From: Rhodocyclaceae bacterium
Lineage (GTDB): Bacteria > Pseudomonadota > Gammaproteobacteria > Burkholderiales > Rhodocyclaceae
DNA length: 64,000 nucleotides
Reading direction: 5' to 3'
Assembly: GCA_006218025.1 (NCBI GenBank)
Contig: VBWA01000001.1
Span: forward strand, 124,001-188,000
Part shown: positions 24,969-31,957 of the stretch, one piece after another
How positions within the stretch are numbered: the stretch's first letter is position 1
Layout: each line of letters opens with the position of its first letter
Notes under the pieces: generated by a model
Database searches by the model: none
Told to the model about the DNA's origin: nothing
What the model saw: only the letters and a program-made list of their open reading frames with translations
Program-made: the position numbers and the translations under genes

Positions 24969-24986
24969 GTCAGATCTCCCGTAAGC

Positions 24987-25400
<414 letters not shown>

Positions 25401-25403
25401 TCA

Positions 25404-25440
25404 AAATAATCCCGCCGACTCCGGCCGGAGCGCCGGCGGG
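25404..25440 (-). terminator. Hairpin terminator after the TorF porin gene
   Basis: On the minus strand CCCGCCG ... CGGCGGG enclosing a second GC-rich hairpin (CTCCGGCCGGAG), followed by ATTATTTT. It lies 16 bases after the porin stop and before glnK, so it probably lowers glnK-amtB transcription relative to the porin. Confidence 0.75.
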
Positions 25441-25455
25441 ACTTTCAATCACGTA

Positions 25456-26307
25456 TCAGAACGACTTGGAGAAGCTCAGCACCGCCGCGGACTTGCCTGC
25501 GTCATAGGCCGATTTGCCCGAGCCTGCCACCGAACCCCAGCAGTAGACGTCGTTGGCGGTAGTCATCGCATTCGCCGTGCAACTGCCGTTGGCGTTGGTC
25601 GAGGTCAGTGCCAGGCCGACGACGCCGAAGCCCACATCCTTGGTGACGCCGAGCTTGTAGTCGGTGTAGGAGGCCGGGCCGTTGCCCTTGATCTTCTGGT
25701 CGCCGACGTGGGCGCTCACGCCCCAGCCGTCGCCCAGATCGAAGGCGCCGTTGATTTCGAGGTAGCCGCTGCCGTCGGTCTTGTCATTCACCGTTTTGGC
25801 GAACTGATTCCAGCCGAACAGCGAGGTGGTCGAATGCGAGTACTTGACGGTCAGCCACTTCCAGGTCACCGCGCCGTAAACTTCGGTGCTGTCGGGCTTG
25901 ATGAAGGTGCCGCCGACGGAGGTGTTGCTGCCCGGATAGTTGTAGGTCAGCAGGCCGACGTCGAAGCCGACATCGCCGGTGATCGTGCCCTTGTAACCGC
26001 CGTAGACGTCGATCTCGACGCTGTTCGAGGCAGCACTGGCAGCCGACCAGTTGTTGTCCGCAACCCAGCTCACGTTCGACGCCCAAGCGCCGGCATAGAA
26101 GCCGCTGGCGTGGGCGTAGTCGAAGCCGCCCTGAATCGCCGGCTTGGCGGCAGACTGGCTGATGCCGCGATATACATAGTTGGAGACAACGCCGACGTTG
26201 CCGGTGAAGGTATGCGGGCTGGCCGGCGCGGCGGCGGCCTGGGCCATGACAACGGACGGAAGGGAAACGAGGCCAGCGACAGCGGCAGCGATCAGTGATT
26301 TACGCAT
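25456..26307 (-). CDS. TorF family putative outer-membrane porin
   Basis: A 283-residue outer-membrane protein of the betaproteobacterial TorF/gcw_chp family. It has a signal peptide (1-22, ending VMA) and a start of the mature part (FTGNVGVVSNYVYRGISQS) that is the hallmark of the family. Alternating beta strands follow and the chain ends in Phe (LSFSKSF), as porins do. It precedes glnK-amtB behind a sigma-54 promoter, so it is probably an outer-membrane channel induced under nitrogen limitation. The substrate is unproven. AAGGAG precedes the start at 26307. Confidence 0.92.
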   Translation of the reverse strand: MRKSLIAAAVAGLVSLPSVVMAQAAAAPASPHTFTGNVGVVSNYVYRGISQSAAKPAIQGGFDYAHASGFYAGAWASNVSWVADNNWSAASAASNSVEIDVYGGYKGTITGDVGFDVGLLTYNYPGSNTSVGGTFIKPDSTEVYGAVTWKWLTVKYSHSTTSLFGWNQFAKTVNDKTDGSGYLEINGAFDLGDGWGVSAHVGDQKIKGNGPASYTDYKLGVTKDVGFGVVGLALTSTNANGSCTANAMTTANDVYCWGSVAGSGKSAYDAGKSAAVLSFSKSF

Positions 26308-26349
26308 GGTATTGCTCCTTGAAAGAATTAAAAAATTACAGGTTCCCTT

Positions 26350-26366
26350 ATGCAGAGACCGTGCCA
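26350..26366 (-). promoter_or_regulatory. Sigma-54 promoter of the TorF-glnK-amtB unit
   Basis: The minus strand reads TGGCACGGTCTCTGCAT. The -24 GG and -12 GC are exactly 10 bases apart and match the consensus TGGCACG-N4-TTGCA except for one base. It lies 43 bases upstream of the porin start. Control by RpoN and NtrC would fit the ammonium genes that follow; no clear NtrC site was identified. Confidence 0.85.
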
Positions 26367-26551
26367 TCCAGTTTAGTCATTTACAATCAATAGGATAGGA
26401 CGCGCGATTGGTAGCAGGCCGACCGCGACGCACCAAGCCGGACCCAAAACCCGAGCGTTCCGCACCGGTCTGGTGCAATGTCAGGGCGCAGAGGCGGGGC
26501 GCTCCGGCGCTGTGCTAGACTTTCTTCATTCCGCAGGAAAATCCATCCACC

Positions 26552-26812
26552 ATGCTCAATCCAAAATTGCTCGATGAAATGTCCGCTCGCGTGTCCTCCC
26601 TGCTGGCGGCCACGCCGGCTGGCGACGTCGAGAAGAACATGCGCGCCGCGCTCGCCGGCCTGTTCGCCAAGCTCGATCTGGTGACCCGCGAGGAGTTCGA
26701 CGTGCAGCGCGAGGTTCTGCTGCGCACGCGCGAGAAACTCGCGGCGCTCGAAGCGCGCGTCAGCGAACTGGAAGCGCGCAAGCAGCCAATCCCGCCGACC
26801 TCCGGGCAGTAA
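26552..26812 (+). CDS. ubiK: Ubiquinone biosynthesis accessory factor UbiK
   Basis: An 86-residue member of the BMFP/YqiC family. An N-terminal amphipathic helix (MLNPKLLDEMSARVSSLL) is followed by a coiled coil with the diagnostic VTREEFDVQREVLLRTREKL segment and a leucine-rich heptad region (LAALEARVSELEA). In E. coli UbiK forms trimers that assist the UbiJ-containing ubiquinone assembly. It lies 8 bases before comM. Confidence 0.93.
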   Translation: MLNPKLLDEMSARVSSLLAATPAGDVEKNMRAALAGLFAKLDLVTREEFDVQREVLLRTREKLAALEARVSELEARKQPIPPTSGQ

Positions 26813-26820
26813 AACCACCC

Positions 26821-28371
26821 ATGGCGCTCGCAGTTCTCCGCTCGCGGGCGCTGGCGGGTCTCGCTGCCCCGGAAGTGACGGTCGAGGTCCACCTCGCCTC
26901 CGGCCTGCCGTCATTCACCCTGGTCGGCCTGCCTGACACCGAAGTCAAGGAAGCGCGCGACCGCGTCCGCGCCGCGATCCAGAATTGCGGCTTCGAATTT
27001 CCGCAGCGGCGCATCACGGTCAACCTCGCGCCGGCCGATTTGCCCAAGGAGTCGGGCCGTTTCGACCTGCCGATCGCGCTGGGCATCCTGATCGCCTCCG
27101 GCCAGGTCAAGGCCCCCGATCTCGACACCCACGAATTCGTCGGCGAACTCGCGCTCTCGGGCGAGTTGCGCGCCGTGCGCGGCACGCTCGCGATGTGCGC
27201 CGCCATCCGCCACGAGGCCGGGCCACGGTACGACGCTGAGCACGACACTGAGCACGGCACTGCGCACAAGGCCGCGCGCGCCTTCGTCCTGCCGCTGGCA
27301 AGCGCGCCGGAAGCCGCGCTGATCGAAGGCATGAGCATCCTGCCGGCGAAGAACCTGCTGCAGGTCTGCGCCCACCTCGCCGGCCGCGAACCGCTCGCCC
27401 CCTTCGCCGTGCCGCCAGCGCCGACTCTTGCGCACTACCCCGATCTGGCCGAAGTCAAAGGCCAGGCGCAGGCCAAACGCGCGCTGGAAGTTGCCGCCGC
27501 CGGCGGGCATTCAATCCTGATGAGCGGCCCGCCGGGCGCCGGCAAGTCGATGCTGGCGCAGCGCCTGCCGGGGCTGCTGCCGCCGATGACCTCGGCCGAG
27601 GCGCTGGAAAGCGCTGCCGTGCATTCGCTGGCGGGCAGCTTCAAACTGGCGCACTGGAACCAGCGCCCGTTCAGGGCGCCTCACCACTCTGCCTCCAGTG
27701 CCGCGCTGGTCGGCGGCGGCGGCACGCCGCGTCCGGGCGAGATTTCGCTGGCGCACAACGGCACGCTGTTCCTCGACGAACTGCCCGAGTTTCAGCGCGG
27801 GGTGCTGGAGGCCCTGCGCGAGCCGCTCGAAACCGGACAGATCAACATCGCCCGCGCCGCGCGCCGCGCGGAATTCCCGGCGCGCTTTCAACTCGTGGCG
27901 GCGATGAACCCCTGCCCCTGCGGCTGGCTCGGCCATCCCGCCGGCAAGTGCCGCTGCACGCCGGACCAGGTCGCGCGCTACCGCGGCAAATTGTCCGGCC
28001 CGCTGCTCGACCGCATCGACCTGATGCTCGATGTGCCGGCCGTCGCCGAAGCCGAGCTTTCCGCGCGCGGCGATGGCGAATCGTCGGCGACGGTACGCAA
28101 TCGCGTCACGGCGGCGCGTGCGGTACAGATCGAACGCCAGGGCAAGCCCAATGCACGGCTCAGCCCGGACGAAGTCGACCGCCACGCGCGCCCCGACGAA
28201 GCCGGCGCGCAACTGCTGAAGCAGGCCATGGCGCGCCTCGCCCTCACCGCGCGGGCTTATCATCGCATCCTCAAGGTGGCACGCAGCATTGCCGATCTGG
28301 CCGGCATCGAACAGATCAGCTCGGCGCACGTGGCCGAAGCCATCCACTATCGGCGCGGACTCGCCGATTGA
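26821..28371 (+). CDS. comM: YifB/ComM family AAA+ ATPase
   Basis: A 516-residue Mg-chelatase-like ATPase of the ComM type, a helicase that in other bacteria promotes branch migration during natural transformation. The N-terminal Lon-like domain (about 1-165; SGLPSFTLVGLPDTEVKEARDRV) is followed by the ATPase with Walker A GPPGAGKS and Walker B LFLDELPEF, and the C-terminal Mg-chelatase helical domain. Two oddities: a 4-residue repeat (DAEH-DTEH-GTAH) near residue 138-149, and AVPPAPTL at the domain junction, encoded by a 24-nt dispersed element (27406-27429). Confidence 0.94.
   Translation: MALAVLRSRALAGLAAPEVTVEVHLASGLPSFTLVGLPDTEVKEARDRVRAAIQNCGFEFPQRRITVNLAPADLPKESGRFDLPIALGILIASGQVKAPDLDTHEFVGELALSGELRAVRGTLAMCAAIRHEAGPRYDAEHDTEHGTAHKAARAFVLPLASAPEAALIEGMSILPAKNLLQVCAHLAGREPLAPFAVPPAPTLAHYPDLAEVKGQAQAKRALEVAAAGGHSILMSGPPGAGKSMLAQRLPGLLPPMTSAEALESAAVHSLAGSFKLAHWNQRPFRAPHHSASSAALVGGGGTPRPGEISLAHNGTLFLDELPEFQRGVLEALREPLETGQINIARAARRAEFPARFQLVAAMNPCPCGWLGHPAGKCRCTPDQVARYRGKLSGPLLDRIDLMLDVPAVAEAELSARGDGESSATVRNRVTAARAVQIERQGKPNARLSPDEVDRHARPDEAGAQLLKQAMARLALTARAYHRILKVARSIADLAGIEQISSAHVAEAIHYRRGLAD
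27232..27267 (+). repeat. 12-nt tandem repeat (x3) inside comM
   Basis: Three consecutive 12-base units (GACGCTGAGCAC, GACACTGAGCAC, GGCACTGCGCAC) encode the peptide repeat DAEH-DTEH-GTAH in the N-terminal domain of ComM. It is a likely slippage-prone, in-frame microsatellite. Confidence 0.8.
27406..27429 (+). repeat. 24-nt dispersed element inside comM
   Basis: Copy GCCGTGCCGCCAGCGCCGACTCTT in sense orientation, read AVPPAPTL at the linker between the N-terminal domain and the ATPase domain. Confidence 0.78.
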
Positions 28372-28390
28372 TGAAGCAAAGCGCTACAGG

Positions 28391-28456
28391 GCGGTCGAGC
28401 AAAAGACGCTCTGATGAACCAACTGCGCAGCAAGGCGGTCGAGCAAAGTACGCTCT
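28391..28456 (+). repeat. Tandem 22-nt direct repeat upstream of the YcbL-like gene
   Basis: GCGGTCGAGCAAAAGACGCTCT (28391-28412, given here only as its description: GCGGTCGAGCA then AAAGACGCTCT) recurs at 28435-28456 with two changes, a 44-base period. Each copy contains GAGC...GCTC dyads. It lies in the comM to 28499 gap; function unknown. Confidence 0.6.
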
Positions 28457-28498
28457 TCTCGCCGCTGCGGATCCTCGCCGTAGCGGATAGGAGCTTTC

Positions 28499-29137
28499 AT
28501 GAAGTACCGCATCATTCCCGTCACTCCCTTCGAACAGAACTGCACCCTGCTCTGGTGCCCCGAAACCATGAAGGGCGCCTTCGTCGATCCGGGCGGTGAC
28601 ATCCAGAAACTGCTGGCCGCCGCGGGCACGCTGGGCGTGACCATCGAGAAGATCCTGCTCACCCATGGCCACATCGACCATGCCGGCGGCGCCGGCGAAC
28701 TGGCGTCGATGCTGGGCGTACCGATCGAGGGCCCGCAACGCGAAGAAAGTTTCTGGATCGACCAGCTCGTCGCGCAAAGCCGCAGCTTCGGCTTCCCGCC
28801 GGCGCAGCCCTTCACGCCGGATCGCTGGCTCGAAGACGGCGACACGGTCGCGGTCGGCAAGGAAACCCTGCAGGTGCTCTACACGCCGGGCCACACGCCG
28901 GGGCATGTGGTGTTCTTCCACGCTCCCACCAAACTCGCCATCGTCGGCGATGTCCTGTTCGCAGGCAGCATCGGCCGCACCGATTTTCCGCGCGGCAATC
29001 ACCAGGCGCTGATCGACTCGATCCAGCAAAAGCTCTGGCCGCTGGGCGATGATGTCGAATTCATTTCCGGCCACGGGCCGATGTCCACCTTCGGCAGGGA
29101 GCGACGTACCAACCCGTTCGTAGGAGACGATGCATGA
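28499..29137 (+). CDS. YcbL-like MBL-fold hydrolase (glyoxalase II branch)
   Basis: A 212-residue metallo-beta-lactamase-fold protein starting KYRIIPVTPFEQNC, the usual YcbL/type II glyoxalase-like N terminus. Ligand motifs are THGHIDHAGG, YTPGHTPGHV, GDVLFAGSIGRTD and ISGHGP, giving a full two-metal site. The length fits the short glyoxalase II-like family lacking the helical substrate domain. It should hydrolyse a glutathione or other thioester. Its stop overlaps the start of the next gene (ATGA), so the two are coupled. Confidence 0.92.
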   Translation: MKYRIIPVTPFEQNCTLLWCPETMKGAFVDPGGDIQKLLAAAGTLGVTIEKILLTHGHIDHAGGAGELASMLGVPIEGPQREESFWIDQLVAQSRSFGFPPAQPFTPDRWLEDGDTVAVGKETLQVLYTPGHTPGHVVFFHAPTKLAIVGDVLFAGSIGRTDFPRGNHQALIDSIQQKLWPLGDDVEFISGHGPMSTFGRERRTNPFVGDDA

Positions 29138-31011
29138 GCCATGCCTTCAGGTTCTTCCGCGCCGGCGGCTTCGACCAGGTGCGCATCGATACGGCCGCCG
29201 ACCTGCTGGCCCTGAAGGAACTCGACCAGAAACTGTGGGTCGCGCTGTCCTGCCCGGTGAAAGGCATCGAGTTCGACACGCGCACGCTGGCGCTGATCGA
29301 TACCGACAAGGACGGGCATGTCCGCGCCCCGGAACTTCTGGCGGCCATCGACTGGGCCGCGGCGCGGCTGAACGATCCCGCCCTGTTGGCGCAGCAACTC
29401 GCCGGCGTGCCGCTCGCCGCGATCAAGGACGAGGCCATCCTCGCCGCCGCGCAGGGACTGCTGCCCGCGGGCGGTGAGCTGGTCACGGTCGACGCCGCCA
29501 GCGCCGCCGAGGCGGAATACTCGGCGCGTGCACTGGCCGCCTGGGAAGCGGCCGGCGGCGCAGTGAAGCCCCTGGGCGAGGCGACCGAAGCCGCCTGCGC
29601 CGCGGTCGCCGCCGTCAGGGAAAAGCTCGACGATTTCTTCGTCCGTTGCCGCTTGGCAGCTTTCGACACGCGCGCCGGCGACGCGATGAATGCGTCCGAC
29701 GATGCCCTGAAGTCATTGGGCGCCGCGGCGCTTTCCGCCGCGCACGCCGATATCGCCGCCCTGCCGCTGGCAAAAGTTCCCACAGGGACGCAGAGCGCTG
29801 GCGCTGGCGCTACGGTGCCTTTGGGTGCCGGCAGCGATTCGGGCATCAATCCGGCCTGGGGCCAGCGCATTGCCGCCTTGCGCGAGGCCGCCGTGGTGCC
29901 GCTGCTCGGCGCCCGCGACGCCGTCTCGGAATCCGACTGGCTGGCGATACAGGACCAGCTTGCCGGCTATGTCGCCTGGCAGGCCGCGCGGCCCGCCGGT
30001 CTGCCGCCCGAAGCCGAGGCGGTGCGCGACCTCGAGCGCCTGGCCCGCTATGTGCGCGATCTGCTGCCGCTGGCCAACAACTTCGTCGCCTTCCGCGATT
30101 TCTACACGCGGCAGCCGGGTGCGCCAATGCGAGCGACATTCCAAATCGGCACCCTGTATCTCGACGGCCGCTCGGCCGAACTCTGCGTGGCGGTTACCGA
30201 CGCCGCCAAGCATGCGGCGCTGGCCGGGCTGTCGCGCATCTGTCTGGTGTATTGCGACTGCTTCCGCAACGAGGAGAAGCTGTCGATCGCCGCCGCGTTC
30301 ACCGCCGGCGATTCGGATCAGCTGATGGTCGGCCGCAACGGCGTGTTCTACGATCGCCAGGGACGCGACTGGAATGCCACCATCACCAAACTCGTGGAGC
30401 ATCCGATCAGCCTGCGCCAGGCTTTCTGGTCGCCCTACAAGCGCCTGATGCGCATGGTCGGCGAACAACTGCAGAAGATCGCCGCGAGCAAGGCCGCCGC
30501 CGCCGAAGGCAAACTCGCCGAAGCCGCCCTCGGCGTCGGCAGGAAGGTCGACGGGCCGCCCGCCGCCGCTCCAGCCAAACCCGCGGCGGCACAACAGGCC
30601 TTCGATGTCGGCAAGTTCGCCGGCATCTTCGCCGCGATCGGCCTTGCCGTCGGCGCCATCGGCACCGCCCTCGCGGCCATGCTCGGCGGCCTGCTCGCGC
30701 TCAAGTGGTGGCAGATGCCGATCGCCATCGCCGGCCTGATGCTGCTGATTTCCGCCCCGGCCATGGTGCTCGCCTGGTTCAAGCTCAGAAGCCGCAACCT
30801 CGGCCCGATCCTCGACGCCAACGGCTGGGCCGTGAATGCGCGCGCGCGCATCAACATCCCCTTCGGCACCTCGCTGACGCAGTTGGCGCAACTGCCGGAA
30901 GGCGCCGAACGCGCGCTGACCGATCCGTATGCGGAGAAGGAAAGGCCGTGGAAGGTTTACATCGCCATCGCCGTCGTGATCTTCGTCGCGCTGGCGTGGT
31001 GGACGCGCTGA
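29134..31011 (+). CDS. EF-hand-like membrane protein of unknown function
   Basis: A 625-residue protein I do not recognise. Residues 56-67 (DTDKDGHVRAPE) are a canonical 12-residue EF-hand calcium loop (D1, D3, D5, G6, E12). The central 400 residues are Ala-rich and soluble. The C terminus has two adjacent hydrophobic segments (about 496-520 and 527-548) and a last one at about 605-623 (YIAIAVVIFVALAWW), so the bulk is anchored to the inner membrane. It overlaps the YcbL-like gene (ATGA). A segment near residues 210-235 (TGTQSAGAGATVP) is low-complexity and may contain a decayed copy of the 24-nt element. Calcium binding is a prediction only. Confidence 0.75.
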   Translation: MSHAFRFFRAGGFDQVRIDTAADLLALKELDQKLWVALSCPVKGIEFDTRTLALIDTDKDGHVRAPELLAAIDWAAARLNDPALLAQQLAGVPLAAIKDEAILAAAQGLLPAGGELVTVDAASAAEAEYSARALAAWEAAGGAVKPLGEATEAACAAVAAVREKLDDFFVRCRLAAFDTRAGDAMNASDDALKSLGAAALSAAHADIAALPLAKVPTGTQSAGAGATVPLGAGSDSGINPAWGQRIAALREAAVVPLLGARDAVSESDWLAIQDQLAGYVAWQAARPAGLPPEAEAVRDLERLARYVRDLLPLANNFVAFRDFYTRQPGAPMRATFQIGTLYLDGRSAELCVAVTDAAKHAALAGLSRICLVYCDCFRNEEKLSIAAAFTAGDSDQLMVGRNGVFYDRQGRDWNATITKLVEHPISLRQAFWSPYKRLMRMVGEQLQKIAASKAAAAEGKLAEAALGVGRKVDGPPAAAPAKPAAAQQAFDVGKFAGIFAAIGLAVGAIGTALAAMLGGLLALKWWQMPIAIAGLMLLISAPAMVLAWFKLRSRNLGPILDANGWAVNARARINIPFGTSLTQLAQLPEGAERALTDPYAEKERPWKVYIAIAVVIFVALAWWTR

Positions 31012-31015
31012 GCGT

Positions 31016-31198
31016 CTAAGGCAAGTCCGCGCCGTCCGGCCTGGAAGATGACGGCGCGAGCGGCAAAGGTTCCATCAGTTGCCGGACGCGCGGTTCGGCA
31101 CGCGCCAGCAGGGCCGGGTTCTGGCTCAGGATGGTCAGCAGGAATTCCCGATTGGCTTCGATCTGGCGAACCAGGCCCAGGTTCTGCTCTCCAGTCAT
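31016..31198 (-). CDS. Small protein coupled to a nucleotidyltransferase gene
   Basis: A 60-residue, mostly helical protein (LVRQIEANREFLLTILSQNP ...) with a Pro/Ser-rich tail. Its ATG overlaps the stop of the nucleotidyltransferase gene upstream (TGA at 31195-31197), so the pair is translationally coupled. I recognise no family. The pairing of a nucleotidyltransferase with a small protein recalls MNT/HEPN or AbiE-type toxin-antitoxin pairs, but this protein shows no known motif of either. Confidence 0.55.
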   Translation of the reverse strand: MTGEQNLGLVRQIEANREFLLTILSQNPALLARAEPRVRQLMEPLPLAPSSSRPDGADLP

Positions 31199-31689
31199 GG
31201 CGCATGCCCCGGCATCAGCTTCTGCAGTTCATCGATGTCGATCATGTCCTTGCCGCGCCCCGTGCCTGTCTTCATTGCAATCAGGTGCGGGATCGACGCA
31301 ACGGCCACCCGCGTAGTCCCCATCTCGACCATCGCCGCATCCCGGCGCAGGTCGGCGTAGGGCACGACCGGCTTGACCAGCACATCCAGCACGGTCGCTT
31401 GCACCTCGGGTCCGCGCAGGCTGAATGCCAACATGCCTTTCTCGCGATGCCATTGTTCGATAAGTTCGGGACGGGCGAGCGATTCGATCGGCACGGGTAT
31501 CGTCGGCCGCAGGCCCGCGCCCTTGGCGGCGGAAATGAAGCGATCCAGATTGTCGGCATCCATCGCAAGAACGACATCAACGTCCATCGTGACGCGTTGG
31601 TATCCCTGCAATGCAACCGCCAGACCGCCGACCAACACAAAGTCGATTTCCTTTTCGGTCAGCAGCTTGATGAGATCGAACATGCCCAT
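31195..31689 (-). CDS. Nucleotidyltransferase (AbiEii/DUF6036-like)
   Basis: A 164-residue nucleotidyltransferase-fold protein. The motif FVLVGGLAVALQGYQRVTMD-VDVVL (about residues 17-41) is the Gly-Gly and Asp-x-Asp signature of the polymerase-beta superfamily as found in AbiEii/DUF6036 proteins. A later PHLIAMKTGTGRGKDMIDIDEL segment matches the family's conserved Lys and Asp block near the C terminus. Such proteins are often toxin or phage-defence nucleotidyltransferases; nothing here proves that role. It is followed by an overlapping 60-residue gene. Confidence 0.82.
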   Translation of the reverse strand: MGMFDLIKLLTEKEIDFVLVGGLAVALQGYQRVTMDVDVVLAMDADNLDRFISAAKGAGLRPTIPVPIESLARPELIEQWHREKGMLAFSLRGPEVQATVLDVLVKPVVPYADLRRDAAMVEMGTTRVAVASIPHLIAMKTGTGRGKDMIDIDELQKLMPGHAP

Positions 31690-31811
31690 GACGCAAGCCT
31701 ACCTCATCCAAAGCCGTCGTCCAAGCGGCGAGCTCGGCGGAGGGCTTCGAGCGCGGCGAGGATGTCGGGGAGGCGGGATTTCCAGCGGCCCTTGCTTGGA
31801 GCGCCGCCGTC

Positions 31812-31835
31812 GCCGTACCGCCAGCGCCGACTCTT
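31812..31835 (+). repeat. 24-nt dispersed element, intergenic copy
   Basis: Copy GCCGTACCGCCAGCGCCGACTCTT, essentially the consensus, in the 268-base gap between the nucleotidyltransferase gene and the PatZ-like gene. The rest of that gap shows no gene; a promoter for the 31958 gene is expected but not clear. Confidence 0.8.
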
Positions 31836-31957
31836 GAATTTCCAGCGAACTGCACACTACCGGTGTGGCACAATTGTCCGCGTTCTGCGTTGCAGCAACG
31901 CGAACAGAATCAAGATCGCTGTGATACCGTCCCCCGCCCCGCGGGGAAACAAAAACA

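Noticed and set aside
29800-29825. Another 24-nt element copy in the EF-hand protein gene
   Set aside because: Only part of the sequence (GCGCTGGCGCTACGGTGCC region) matches and it is mixed with a local GCTGGC repeat; too diverged to count.
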